A stretch of 64,000 nucleotides of DNA from Xestospongia bergquistia. Lineage: Eukaryota; Porifera; Demospongiae; Haplosclerida; Petrosiidae. The position numbers and the translations under genes were made by a program. Below are positions 38,682 to 56,000 of the stretch, in pieces. Location of the stretch: NCBI GenBank assembly GCA_963965975.1, contig OZ014420.1:549501-613500 (forward strand). The letters run 5' to 3'. The notes below the pieces were generated by a model. It saw only the letters and a program-made list of their open reading frames with translations. It was not told the origin of the DNA and did no database searches. The number at the start of each line of letters is the position of its first letter. The first letter of the stretch is position 1.

Positions 38682-39937
38682 TTATAATAATAATAATAAT
38701 AACAATAATAATAATGTTATTATTAATTGCGTTTATACCTTTTGTTTCTGAATTAGATTGATCAGATTGTAATAAATATTTTGAATAGTTGGGGACACTT
38801 AACAAATTTCTCACTAATCCTAGTAAAAAATATACTTTCAATATCAAAATACACAAGATTAATACTAGTACAATATGACATGTCATATTACAGTTCAAAG
38901 AATTGACTTACCCATTGAATTTAAAGTTAGTTCATGACATTTAGCTGTAGCTAAACAAACTGATAATTGTTTACAAACTTTTTGTACACTAGATATTGTT
39001 AAAAGAGGTCCTGTAGTCTTTGCACATAATTGAACAAGTATATAGATCACAGAGGATTTCACTGAATCGTCTTGGTAACACATACCATTAATAAGATAGT
39101 CTATAAATGAACCTGTAAATAAATTAGATTAACAAAATTTATGAACGATGAGTCGATGATCAGTTAAAATTAAATATAAATCAATTAATTAGTCAATTAA
39201 TAGGGTCAAATCAATCTGTTAATTAAACAGGAGGGTTGCTCTTACTCTGTGTCTGACACACTTCAGCTGACAATGCAGGTTTGTGATGTAACAGTTGTCC
39301 CAGTAAGGTCAAGTGACCTAGACAAGTCAAGTAGTTACCAGATGAAAGGACCTATTAAAGTAGATGTATTAAAATTAATTAATGTTATCTGGTAAATTTA
39401 CATGTTCAATGGATTTGAATATAATAATTCTTGATAGCTCTATTTTGTCTGTGACCTTTATAAGTTGAGTTAGAACTAAATGTAATATAAGTTAAAAATA
39501 TTTTAAAATGTAAAGTAGGGTAATACCTTGGAGTGATTTTTGGACTAAAGTAGATTTAGATCTTGACAACAGCCCTGGAGGGAGAGAGAGAGACACAGAG
39601 AGAGAGAGTCTATAATGACTATCAACAAATGACAACAATCATACATGAAATCATTTAGTTTTTTGCTATTAAGATCACCTAATAGTGTATTACAAATATG
39701 TTCTGTTATCCTCCAATCAGAAGTTAACATCTTCAAGAAAGGGCTCTGATGACTACTGCAGTTAATACCAGCTGCAAATTCTTCAAGAATTTTAGAGACA
39801 TGTACAACTAATTCATGCTCATTTTCCAGTCTTTCTGTAGCACAAGCTATACAAAGTGTTGGCATAGTAACTCCTGGAACTGTCCATACAGCACTGTGTT
39901 GAGAATGTCTGCCTGTATAGATTGGATAGCCAGCCAT
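33945..39937 (-). CDS. MEI1: MEI1-like protein (meiotic double-strand-break formation / meiosis inhibitor 1)
   Basis: Long alpha-helical (armadillo/HEAT-like) protein split into about 20 or more short exons. The start is MAGYPIYTG at 39937 and the end VFLKQYKNTIY at 33945. Diagnostic stretches recalled from vertebrate MEI1 are LLSRDELLQLSGVEC and ADIAEYLFEALSTDNSTLV (38.56-38.20 kb), then CLNCLANTQEFYSGCHVIYG and YEPIIQAVSNALQ (38.14-37.84 kb); spacing and order match. In mice and plants MEI1-family proteins act in meiotic DNA break formation; the same role here is inference. I did not fix every exon; the exon 1 to exon 2 junction is uncertain. Introns hold microsatellites, and one (37.9-38.1 kb) holds a tandem repeat. 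The last about 1.4 kb is duplicated in the RTK array. Confidence 0.65.
37905..38092. repeat. Tandem repeat in a MEI1-like intron
   Basis: About four copies of a 45-53 bp unit containing ATAATGTACTAGTTAATG and ACCATATATCACATGACAG. It lies entirely in the intron between the exons encoding CHVIYG and YEPIIQAV. No coding role. Confidence 0.85.
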
Positions 39938-40582
39938 GGTTAATATTAATATTATTAATAATTATTAATAATTTTTATTCTGTGTCTATGAATAATAATA
40001 AGATTATAACTATTCAGGGCATTTCTAATAAGTGTGTTATTAAAATTAGAGTCATGCTAAAATTGACACCTTATTAAGATTTTACTTTCTCTATTCGCTT
40101 CTCGTCTTCTCAAATTCACTAAGTGTTAGTCTGAACATTATATAATTATAATATTGAATAAATCATTATTATAATAATTAATATTTACTCTACAATCAAT
40201 GATTTTATGTTCTAATGTCCTTGTTGCTAGAGTAAATGTGTTACTATGGTGACAAATATACTATTACCTTCTGAATGGTTCTGAATTTTGTGATTCCATA
40301 GGTCTTACGGACCTGATTTAAATTTTATCTTTATGAACTATTAAAAGTTTTACTGTGTTTATATGATCACTGCTTCAAATTTTGCTTGACTTTCAAAAAT
40401 ACTTGTAACAAGAAAAAAATAAACATATTAAAGAGTAGACCAGTTTCATAGATGAGAGCTTCCATTGAAGTGTAAAATAAATACTTCAATAATGAGGTAT
40501 TGTCAATCAAATTTAACACAACATATATAAGTTAACTAAATATAATCATAATATGTTAAGATTAACAATGTAAATAGTAGTA
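39938..40582. other. Intergenic region between the MEI1-like gene and KNL2
   Basis: 645 bp of AT-rich DNA upstream of the MEI1-like start and downstream of the KNL2 stop. No open frame with coding character and no repeat was seen. It must contain the promoter of the MEI1-like gene, but I recognise no motif in it. Confidence 0.7.
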
Positions 40583-43056
40583 TTATTGTAGATGTTTCAT
40601 TATTTGTTGATATTGTTCCTCTAAATCACTGAGAGAATTATTACCATTATCTTCCTCCTCTTCATTGTCACTATCATCGCAATCTTCAAATATTTTAAAA
40701 CGTGGTACTTTATATTTCTTTATATCTCTCATTTGCTCGTTGCTCATACCAGTCAATGGAGAATTGGATTGAACAGGCTATATAATAAACAATAGATGAT
40801 CAATTGTAAAATAATATCGAAATGGCCACTGTAAGCAAGATTTTTGGATTAATTTAACAGAGAAAACATTTGGAATAATAACATTAATATACTTTAAACA
40901 ACTTGGAAAGAATATCATTACTAGTCATTATATCGTGGTTTCAAAGTCCCATTAAGAAAATCCACTGGTACCTACTACATTTTAATAAATATTAACAATA
41001 CCTTAACAGATAGCTTGGGTTGTTTTCTTCCTTTGAGGTCTTTTGTCTTTTGGTATCGATAAACAATAATGTCAGCATTACGCCTATAAAAGACCAGAGT
41101 CATTTACATTAACACATTTCTACATGTTGTAACGAACCTCTTTCGATCCATGTCTAATTCAGACTGTGAATAGTACTCATCCTGAGAATGAGAAGGCGTG
41201 GCTGATATCGAAGCACCCAAAGTATGTTTATAAGAAAGTGGACTATGATATTGGTGCTGTCTAATTTGGTATCTCCTTTCTTGTTCTTGATGGTCATCAT
41301 CATCATCATTAGATGAAGAACTTTCCATACCATTTAGATAATAAGAATCATAGAATCGTCCCTTGAGGGTTAAAAATAAATAGTCTTCACTCAACTAAGA
41401 CAACAAAATCATTTATACATAAACTCATTCAGTCTATCCATCCAGATTCCTATACCTCCATGTGCTTCCATCTTTTTTGCATTGGAGTGGACACAAAAGC
41501 ATCATCAATATAATCATCGTCCATGTGTTCTAGAACAGTACGCAGTTCTCTTTTTCTTTTCAATGTTCCAGCTCGTCCAGTAATCACCCTTGAATCAGCT
41601 AGAATAGAAAAAAGAAAACCAAACGAGTCTTTTAGTCAAGAAATAAAGTTAGTATTCAAACTTACTGCTATTATATTCATCTCTTCTTTCATATTTTTTA
41701 TTGTTTCCTTTATGGTTCTGAGATGTAGGATTACCACCAAATTGAAGATATTGGTGACGACAGTCTTCGGGAGTGAAGTGTTTTCCCATTTTGTGAGCTA
41801 CATCGCCCCAAAAATCCTCAGTCAATGCAGAAACTGAATGAACAACACTGCAAACAAGAGAATGAGGAAATATACTTGAGTTAGCATGGACATCAAATAT
41901 ATAGTTCATTTAATAAGTACCTCTTAAGTCTTTTCAGTTGATTTTCTGACCAATTGATAGTCGTGTAGTCATTTTCCTCTGAGTCAGTGATCATCACTTT
42001 CTTTGTTACAGGTTTGACATCATTTGTGTGTTTGTTTGATTTTTTTGGTAAGCAAATTTTTTTACGACGTTGTCGACCAGTTTTTGATTTAAAAGGTTGA
42101 TTAACTTTTGATTTCGGAGGTTGACTGTTACTTGATTTCGGAGGTTGACTGCTACTTGATTTTGGAGGTTGATCTACTTTAGATTTTGAAGGCTTATCAC
42201 CGCTTAATTTTAAAGACTGGCTGTCATTTGATTTAGGAGGTCGACCTATTTTTTTCTTTTGTGCAACAATCTTAGAGCCTTTAACAGAATCAGATGTGCA
42301 CGTCTGTAGTTTAGAATACATGTCATCAGTTACACTAACAGATATTTCTTTCTCATTTTGTGAGGTGTTCAATGATCCAGTTTTACTTCTCAATCTACTA
42401 GAGATTGAGTCTTTATCGAGTGTAATGCTGAAAGACTTCAAAGAGACATCACTACACTGAGATTCCTCAATGTTTGAAGTTGTCTCTTCTTCAAACTTTA
42501 ATTTTTTGACTTTAGTCATTGTTTTTGCATGTTTTTTTCTCTTACTGGAACCAAAGTCCTCCACAATTGTTAACTTACCACTAAAACTATTGTTTAGCTT
42601 TTTTGCTAGTGAGTCGTCTGATGTAAGATCAATAACAGTAGATGAATTCAGACCTTGGAATTCACCATAACAATTATAGCTGTAACTATTAGAGGCTGTT
42701 AAATTGTCCATTGAAATTACATTATGTAATACAGGTTTAATAAGACGACCACGTGAAGAACGCTAGAATAAAAAAGTTCCTTCAACGTAGAAAATACTAA
42801 AAAATAATTTACTTTAAGAGATGATAGGAACTGTTCTTCATAAGAAGATTTAAAGGAGATGTTTTGAGTGACATCAGCTAAAGGTAGTGTTGTTAATAAT
42901 TATATTATCTATTACAATAGATTCTAACCTTCTGCTTTAATGTCTTTAGTTTCAATAGTTGTCTCTTTATCTGGGTCCAAGGAAGGCTCATTTGGAGTAA
43001 CTGCTATAGACTCTGAAGGCAAAGTAGATTCTTTATTAACATCTGACACTCTGAGG

Positions 43057-43087
<31 letters not shown>

Positions 43088-44748
43088 AGGGAGGGAGGGA
43101 CGTATATATATGACAGTGATATGTTATGGAGCATGGCATATAATTATTTCACACCTTTTTTCTTCATCCACGTATGAATTTGCCAACATGACCCAGTCTT
43201 CAGGAAAACCATCTTGAAAAGCCACTGTTATATCTTCACTTAACTTGTCAGAATTAAGTGGACCAACGAGCTCATATATAGAACCACTCTTAGTAAGCAA
43301 CTCTCGAGACGACAGTCTTTCAACAATAGGCCCACTGTGCCACAAGTTTTTCATATCATCACTACACAACAAGAAAGAATAACTATCAATTTAAAGTATG
43401 TAACTGAAGTTATATCAATAAATAATTCAGCTGGGTATATCCCTCCATAATTACACAATAATTATCTTACTCTTTATATCCTTCGAGAATAGTCACATCT
43501 TTTTTAACAAAAATGACTCGCCATTTTCTCAGTTGCAAATGAGATTTACCGGACTTCTTAGACGATTTTAATACAGGCTCTGCTACACAAGATGCACCAT
43601 TCGTCTCAGTTGTCATCGTAATCTCATTGTAAACTGGTGATGGTATAGGCTCAACTACAGCCACAGGTGGGATGGCATTGGTAGGTACAGTGTTCACTTC
43701 TGGTACAGGAGCATCCAAAGTGTTCATTGATGGTAACTCTTCTAGTTTAATTGAGTCAGATGATATAGTCATTTCATTAGCTCTACCATTATGGCAATTG
43801 TCCTTATCAACATCTTTGTTCAGAGATTTTTTCTTAAATCTAGACTGTTTCTTGGACTTAGATCTAGTCATTATTATAGAAGATGTATCTTCTTCACTGT
43901 TAACAGCTATACAAGTTTGTTCTCCCTCTTGAGGTTCTTCATCAAAGTCAATTTCAGAAATACGAGGTGAAATGGATTGTTGTAAACTGTTGCGTTTAAA
44001 ACGGACACGGTTCTTCATAAGATGAGAAGGTTCAGAATAAGTCATGTGACTATCACAGGTCCCCTGAGAATGTTCATATTGAGGACAAGATGAGTCGTAA
44101 TCTGCATTAAAACTCCTATGCGTCATACAGAGAGGAGATAAGGGGCGTGGTTGATGGTGATATAAGGAATGATGATGACTCTTGATTTGTGGTCGTAAGT
44201 AATGATAATTATGATGATAAGAGGGAGATAACAGGGGTCTGTGGTGGTGGGAAGGGGGAGGTGATGTATGTCTGTGACGGTAGACAGGGGGCGAAGATGG
44301 GTGCCTATGGTGGTGAGAGGGAGGAGGTGATGGGTGCCTGTGATGATGAGAAGGGGGAGACGACGTAAGCTTTTGATGGTGCACAGGTGACAGGTGTCTG
44401 TGATGATGAGACGGGGGAGGTGATAGGTGCCTATGACGATGGGAGATGGGATTTGGTGGTTGATGGTGATAATAAAAAGATGGTAGATAGTCTTGTGTGT
44501 GTGGAATATAACGCGAGGAGGTTCTGTTCCCAGAGCAACAGTGACTATCAGAATTGTAAAACTAATAAAAAGAAAATTCAGTAATTTACAACTTACATTC
44601 AGCATTATACTATCCATGTTTATTATAAACAATCTTATAGTTGTAGTTTTTGACATTACGACAAAAGTTTATTTAATGAGTTTACTAATTGAATTTAAAG
44701 ATCTAGAGTAGGTATGTTAAAACTTACCTGGTGATGTCTCGAGTTCAT
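40583..44748 (-). CDS. KNL2: KNL2 / Mis18-binding protein 1 (SANTA + SANT)
   Basis: Centromere-licensing factor that, with the Mis18 complex, directs CENP-A deposition in animals. I splice it as 11 exons, 1068 aa, all phases consistent: 44728-44748, 43471-44561, 43155-43361, 42929-43050, 42813-42877, 41921-42762, 41666-41847, 41456-41598, 41138-41394, 41002-41083, 40583-40777. Residues about 350-432 form a SANTA domain (WRVIFVKK, then LWHSGPIVERLSSRELLTKSG, GFPEDW). Residues about 772-815 form a SANT/Myb domain (WSENQLKRLK, FWGDVAHKMGKHFTPEDC). After it comes ITGRAGTLKRKRELR, a conserved M18BP1 tail motif. The N-terminus is rich in His and Pro with 11-residue repeats (HRHPSPPPSHH). The middle carries a GRPPK AT-hook-like motif and QPPKS repeats. 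Human M18BP1 has the same order and similar length. Confidence 0.9.
43051..43100. repeat. (GA)n / G-run microsatellite at a KNL2 acceptor
   Basis: Purine tract on the plus strand, (GA)n followed by a long G run and GGGA repeats. On the coding strand it is a C/T tract ending in CCCTCAG, the acceptor of KNL2 exon 4, so it doubles as the polypyrimidine tract. The G run could form a G-quadruplex. Confidence 0.85.
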
Positions 44749-44789
44749 AGTATCACTACCACATTGGCGCTGTTTCTAGTTTTGACGAA

Positions 44790-44801
44790 TGCGCATGCGC
44801 A
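44790..44801. promoter_or_regulatory. NRF1-type palindrome upstream of KNL2
   Basis: A perfect TGCGCATGCGCA palindrome lies 42 bp upstream of the KNL2 start codon. It matches the known NRF1 (nuclear respiratory factor 1) site. CpG-rich sequence is rare in this AT-rich window, so chance is unlikely. Function is inferred. Confidence 0.65.
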
Positions 44802-45004
44802 GAATAATATAACTATGATTTGAACTGATAGTGATATAATATAATAATATATAATTGTTAATTCATATAAATAATACTAAAACAAACTATTATTAAATTT
44901 AACTAACAATTATAACAACAACAATAATATAATTATAATTATAATAATATCTTGTTCCAGCTAACGTTTTGAACAAAATGAGAAAACACATTACAACTAA
45001 ATTA

Positions 45005-49992
<4,988 letters not shown>

Positions 49993-50061
49993 GGCTATTC
50001 CCTATCATCCAAGAGGCGGAGAACAGAAGAAGAAAGACATACCTCTTCGTCACAATATAAA

Positions 50062-50075
50062 CTGCGCATGCGCAG
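50062..50075. promoter_or_regulatory. NRF1-type palindrome in the divergent Miro promoter
   Basis: CTGCGCATGCGCAG lies between the Miro start (49992, minus) and the most likely start of the plus-strand gene (50107), so one site could serve both. It is the same core as at 44790. In vertebrates NRF1 drives genes for mitochondria and cell growth; its use here is inference. Confidence 0.65.
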
Positions 50076-50106
50076 TCAACCAACCCGGGATGGATTAATT
50101 TTAGGG

Positions 50107-50904
50107 ATGGCCACTTTACCTGATCCTTGGGAACCCAGACGGGTACAGCGAAGTTCATATCGTTCGACACGTCATTACGAACTGAAAACCCCAGAGAGAG
50201 TAACTTCAGATCACCATGACAACGACAATCATATGGAGAATGTGCTGTCACAATCTACACTCAGAAAAAATGGAGGAGTTAAAAGGATTCGCCAACATTT
50301 CAATGATGATGATGAAAATGTAATTGTAAAAGATAATAAAAGATGTAAAATTCAAACCATACCACCCACATCCAATCATGGCAAACTCAAAGACCAAATG
50401 GAAAATCCCAAAACAACAAAACAAACATCAAAAATTAATAGCAATAAATCAAAATTAACAAGAACACAAAAGGGGTCCACAAAAACAATAGATAAGGATC
50501 TATCTGCATCGGTACAGGTACCACCCACTAATGTTGACTCTGATGATCTGGAAACCAGTCAAATAAAACAGTTGCTATGGCAACCTCAAGACATCATACG
50601 TGAACATGACGATTTATGTGAACTGGATCTTTGCTTGTCGTTTTACGTAGAGACTATAAACAGTGAAATAACTAAACATGTCACTGACCAAACAATACAA
50701 AATGTATTGAGATCTCATAGTGATAGAACACAGCAAGATTTAGTAACTTATATATGTATGGCCCATATGATACAGGCTATACGTGAGAGAATAAAGAGAG
50801 AACAAAAAAAACACGAAGAGCTTCTAGACTCTATTAAACAAACGCTTACCAAATTCAGAGATGAGGCAGTTAATTATACTTCTCCAAAGAAGCGGAAAAG
50901 ATAA
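50107..50904 (+). CDS. Unrecognised basic coiled-coil protein, single exon
   Basis: I do not recognise this gene. From the ATG at 50107 (context GGGATGGCC) it gives 265 aa. An upstream in-frame ATG at 50068 lies inside the NRF1-type palindrome and is less likely. The N-terminus (MATLPDPWEPRRVQRSSYR) and a basic, low-complexity middle (to about residue 160) are followed by a helical C-terminal region with ELDLCLSFYVETINSEIT and a charged coiled coil (RERIKREQKKHEELLDSIK). It ends SPKKRKR, a good nuclear localisation signal. A nuclear or chromosome-associated role is plausible. It is head to head with Miro and may share its promoter. Confidence 0.75.
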   Translation: MATLPDPWEPRRVQRSSYRSTRHYELKTPERVTSDHHDNDNHMENVLSQSTLRKNGGVKRIRQHFNDDDENVIVKDNKRCKIQTIPPTSNHGKLKDQMENPKTTKQTSKINSNKSKLTRTQKGSTKTIDKDLSASVQVPPTNVDSDDLETSQIKQLLWQPQDIIREHDDLCELDLCLSFYVETINSEITKHVTDQTIQNVLRSHSDRTQQDLVTYICMAHMIQAIRERIKREQKKHEELLDSIKQTLTKFRDEAVNYTSPKKRKR

Positions 50905-51647
50905 AAACTTAATGATCATTAATATATGGGACTATTATCTTGTGTAAATTTCCTTGATTATCGATATCACTGTCATAACATTCTCATTCATTACATCCAC
51001 GCATATAACTTAAATAGCAGACATTTGTACCCTCCGGCCTCCATGTCATTGAACATGGACAGTTAAGCAAAAATGTTGTACAATTACATTGTCTAAATAA
51101 TCTACTGTTGCCCTGTTAATCATCTTGCCAAATGTCTTTAGTCACTATAATAATAATGATGATATATTGAAGGAAATGAAGTTATTTCAGCAACAAACAT
51201 TCATTATCTTATTATCTCAACAAAAATGTAATATGTATTATAAGAGGCACAATCCATGACTGGCAATTTGTTATTAATTGTATTAGTACAACAGCAATAA
51301 TTTGCTAGTATATAAAAGTTTGTATAAACTAATCACTATCAATTACTGACTCATTTGAAGCCTATAATAGTCAATTAATAGCACTCGTGATACTTCCAGG
51401 AACTCTGGCTACATGAATTAAATTATTCCACATCATATTAGATTATGTAGTAATCTTAGTACTGTATCCTATAGCTAAAACAACACGTCCAGGTGTGAAT
51501 TTAATTTGGAGAATATGAACACGCCTACCTTGGCCTGTGCTATTTAAGGAGGCTATTCTGCAAGCTACTCTCAGAGCTGACCTTAGCTGACCTGAATTTG
51601 CAAAAAATTAATAACTCCTGTGCTACTCAAAGCAATTAAACTTTGAA
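50905..51647. other. Intergenic region
   Basis: About 740 bp with no coding signal. The last 100 bp before the DNPH1-like start contain GAGCTGACCTTAGCTGACC, which recurs in the inverted relics at 57.25 and 58.0 kb and so belongs to the duplicated DNPH1 promoter. Confidence 0.6.
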
Positions 51648-52232
51648 ATGGGTGATTCAACCAAAGTATTCTTTACTCATCGAGTTTCTGGAACTCCTGA
51701 CCAAGATCCCATGGAGAAATGGTATGATTGTGTTAGAGGTAATTTGGAGAAGTACAGCATTGATGTCAGTCTCAAGAAGAAGAAGAAGAAAGCTGGTTAG
51801 TGAAATTTTAATAAAATATTGCAGAGAATTTGTAATTATTTTGCAGATCGTGAAGGACTGAGTCCTGACACCATCTATTACGGAGAAATGGAGTCTTTGG
51901 AGTCAGCTAATTGTATGTATATCATAGTAACTATTATCATGCTATATCTTTTGGTATATTTAGGTCTTGTTGCTGATGTGACTTACCCTTCTCTTGGTGT
52001 GGGTTATGAGATCAGCTATGCTCAGAACAAGGGCTACAAAGTTCTCTGTCTTTTCCACAAAACATCAGAACGAGGTACATAGCTATATTACTAGTACATT
52101 GATTATGTCTGATCAATAGATGTGGAGAACCTGTCTCCTATGATCAGGGGAGCTACTGGGCCCAAGTTCTATGTTGAGTCTTATGAGAATGAAGAAGAGC
52201 TCCAGAAAATCTTGGTGTCTCATTTAGTTTGA
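51648..52232 (+). CDS. DNPH1: DNPH1/RCL-like 2'-deoxynucleoside 5'-phosphate N-hydrolase
   Basis: Four exons (51648-51795, 51847-51912, 51964-52074, 52120-52232), 145 aa, phases consistent. Family members cleave the base-sugar bond of deoxynucleotides and clean the nucleotide pool. The core motif ADVTYPSLGVGYE (75-87) matches the family's catalytic region; Glu87 fits the catalytic glutamate. KVLCLF and SPMIRGATG follow as expected. The N-terminus is unusual: where human DNPH1 has YFCGSIRGG, this protein has VFFTHRVSG, and a run of lysines interrupts the segment before exon 2. The phosphate-binding region may thus be altered or substrate use changed. A first exon that I have mis-started is the alternative. 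Confidence 0.8.
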
Positions 52233-53096
52233 TCATGAGTGCACAAAGGCCAAGATAATGCAGCTGCACAAATATAGGAACAACTTCTCTTTTATCGATT
52301 ATAATTTTTAAATAATTTTTACTTCATATTGTGCACTGCCATAACAGTTACATAATTTTGTCAAAGATACAAAAATCATTCACACAACATTTGTCATTAA
52401 TTGTCAATAAATTAAACCACGTACTGATCACACGGGAGGTTATCATAATCTCACTATATAGTTATACTAGCTACATAGGTATCTGCATGCTGTAGCATGG
52501 CATAGTCCATATAAACTGTTGTGTATGACTAATTTGTTTAAACTAAACAAAAAATAAGATTTTAAAATTGATTTTTCACTAAAAGTTTTATTTACTACAA
52601 ATTTAATCAATAATATGTAGCGTGATATTGATGAGGAGAGCGCTAGACAGAAAAATTCCATTAAACAAACTACCTGTAGATAGCCACAGTTAAAGAATTC
52701 CTTCATAATAACTATCTGTGGACAGCCACAGTTAAGGAATTCCTTCATACACACTATCTGTGGACAGCCATGGTTAAGTAATTCCTTCGTAACAAACTAT
52801 CTATTATTAAGTAGAATTTGATCATCAAATTTAAAAGTTAAGAAAATGGTGGTGCAGTTTCGTGTGAATTTGTCTCATAAAGATTGCTAAGTAAATACGC
52901 CATCATATCATTAGCAGCCCTTATACACTCTAATGTAATTTTGATATTCCAAGCATTCGATAATTATATAATTCAGTCGAGTGACTAAATCTAGAAGGCT
53001 TCTGTGTGTGATAATATTTTGAATCAAGTGCGTTGTGTGTGGCAAAACAAAAGATGAGGCGTGGCTTATTACAAGTTTCCACTCCTTAAGAACAAT
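52233..53096. other. Intergenic region with a short tandem repeat
   Basis: About 860 bp. At 52665-52805 a unit of about 45 bp, with CTATCTGTGGACAGCCACAG and TTAAGGAATTCCTTCAT, is repeated three times. A related, more diverged stretch lies at 56880-56975. The rest shows no gene. Confidence 0.7.
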
Positions 53097-56000
53097 ATGG
53101 ATAACAAGAGTGAGCTTGAAGGCCAAGAGCGAGAGACTGTTCCACAGCGTCAACTCCAACTTGAAGGACAAGTATGTTTAACAGAAATAGGAAGTAGTTA
53201 TAATTAATAAATAATAATAATAATATTTATAAATAGCAATCTGACATTTTTCAACTATTATAGAATCCAACGAGGCCACAAAATTTACTGCCATCAGCTG
53301 ATGATAGGAATGGACAAACAGATGTCAGTGAATACTATACTGTTCCATATGAGTCTCCATCTTATGAAGGAGATGAACATGAAAACAGATGGGTTGTCAG
53401 TAGCGAGTCTGTATTTTATCTGGAACAATCTGACATTAGTCATGCAATGGATAGATTTCTAGAAATTGCTAAAGATCCGTTTTCACTAACTCTAGGATCT
53501 CGAAAACCAATAAGTAAATAAACAGATAATGTATATAGTAAGATATTTTTGATAGGGTTTCAGTTTGGGAAATTTTGGAGAATCATTTAAAATTTTGCTG
53601 ATATTCTTGCATTTATCTGAGTTTGCATAGTTTTTATTCTATCCAATAATAAGAAATGAATACAGTTTAATTTTAGTTAGTGCCGGCTATGATAGTTGTA
53701 TACAACAGTAAAAATTATAGAATAAAACAGTGTAATGTGAAATGGTCTATATATAACATACATATATATAGTTAACATGTGGTTCAAAACAACCTCAGGA
53801 GTGCCTGCAATGCAGAAAATAATGCATATTTACTTACTTAAACAATATTCATTCATTCTTTGAGTATTGATTGAGGTTATATGATATCGTTATTTGTCTT
53901 ATCTAAACTTTATTGTATTTGTATCTAATTTTTTATCCAGGTCGCTTTGAGGTTAATGATTTAATTAAACTAATCTGCAGTGATTCTGTTCCTGTTGCAT
54001 TGTGTTTAACTACACTCTCTGGGCTTGCTTCAAAGGAAAAGAATGACATTTTTATGTCACTCATGAGGAAGACAATAAAAGGCCAAGAATTTCAAGTTGA
54101 AATTGCTTTGATGAAACAATTGTCTTCAAAGATCACAAGACCCGGTTTATCACGTTTTTGTTTTGATATATTGGGTTCCTATCCTTTTGAGGACCCTATG
54201 TGGTTGTATGGTACTAAACGTTCAAGTATAAGTTTGTGCCTTATGGCCAGTATTGCTCGCCTTTACGCCTCACGAAATGTTGGAATTGAAGATGTTGCAT
54301 TTGATGACATCCCCAATGATGTTGTTTCTGATAATTTTGCACATAGACATGTTGAATGGTTATATAGAGAAGTTTTAAAAAGGATGAATGTGTTAAAAAA
54401 TCAATCATTCAAAATGAATTGTTTAAAAATTGGTATATGCATTTTGAATGTTTTCAATGTAGGCTATAGCAAAGCGGCATATGAAGTCCTACCATTTATA
54501 ACTCAACATTGCAACAAACTATTGCCACTTGTGTTCCTTAATATTGATCGAGATCTTAATCATCTGGAGCAGCCTCTTAGTGTGGAAGATATTCGGCATT
54601 GCAACACTCCGTTAAATCATCTTACTACTCCCTTTAAGTCGAGAGTAAAACATCTCTGTCATTATGCTTTAGCTGGACATCAAGAGTCTAGACAATGTCC
54701 AGTGATAGTTGGGTTAACAGAAAAGCACTCCTACCCTACTGAAGAAAAGTATCTTCAATTACAGAAGCTTCAGACAGATATGATTCAGAGTCTACGAAAC
54801 ACTTCAACTGCCACAGAGGCTTTAGTTGGCATTCCTGGTTTCGAAGATGCAACAAGAAAGTACCTGGAACAAATGATACTTAAGGAAGTGAAGTTTTTTG
54901 ATTCAATTCCCCTAAGATGGGTTTTTCTTCGTAGTGCTATTCAAGTGCAAGATCCTTTACCGATCCTAATGAAAAAATCAGATATCATTAATCTGGTAGC
55001 TTCTGTAGTTGTTATGGACAACAATGATATTGAGATGTTTCTCAAAACATTCACGAGCTTTGGAAGTCTCTTTTATGCTAGTGACATACCATCTTTAAGA
55101 GAAATTGTCGTCACAGATATAGAAAGATTTGTGACATGCCTTGACAAGGTTTATAGTCATCAAGATGATACCTCGTCTGACTATGGATTAATAGAGGAAG
55201 TTACCATAAATGGCTTGATCAAAGATGATCTTAAGTTGTTTATGGCAGTAGTGACATCTTTTCAGCTAGCTGTTCCCATTATGAAGGGTAAAGTACATGG
55301 AGAAGAAGAAGCAGATGATAGCAAGCAAAAATACTATATTCCTAGTATGCGACGTTCATCTGTTATAGATGGTCCATTGAAAGATTCCTTGTATATTTGT
55401 CTAGAGCCCAAATACATACCAGGCAATCTACAAGTCTCACTGACACGTTCCTTTTTGAAATATAGCAATTGTTTTCTTGTGCCTTCTAAACCAATCAACA
55501 TTACAATCATTGAAGTTCAATACATTAATGATATGGAAAGGAAGAGTGTCCAAGTTACATTAGTAGATCATGGAGATGCTACTGAATTACGACTTGATGG
55601 TTGTCATGAACTATATGCAGAGACTTGTAAACTTAGTATTGGAGTTTGTCGAGCTGCTCTAGAGAACATCAAAGAAACTTTGCCATCATTGCAGTATCAT
55701 TTTGCCTTTTGCTGTCAAAAAGAGAAAGAGAAATTCCACAACCTTGAAAACAGTCATAATACTGACTCTTTATGTGTTGAGTGTCAGCCTATAAATCAAT
55801 GCTGGCTCTCAGCATACATTGAAGTAAGACAACTAATTTAAAATTTATAAGTCAGTTATTAATTTATTTCTTTTTTTATGTGTAGTGTTCACAACAATCT
55901 GAGCCACAAAGTAAGGAATTAAATTTAGTTTCATTATGATATTACACTATCTATTATATAGGCACTCTCCTCACACTAGAAGAAATGACAAAATTAGCCA

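Noticed and set aside
42470-42670. Plus-strand open frames within KNL2 exons (also 41523-41837, 43672-43932)
   Set aside because: Shadows on the opposite strand of exons whose minus-strand frames carry recognisable domains and matching splice phases.
43076-43100. G-run as a functional G-quadruplex
   Set aside because: The sequence could form one, but it is explained as part of a microsatellite at an acceptor; no sign of a separate role.
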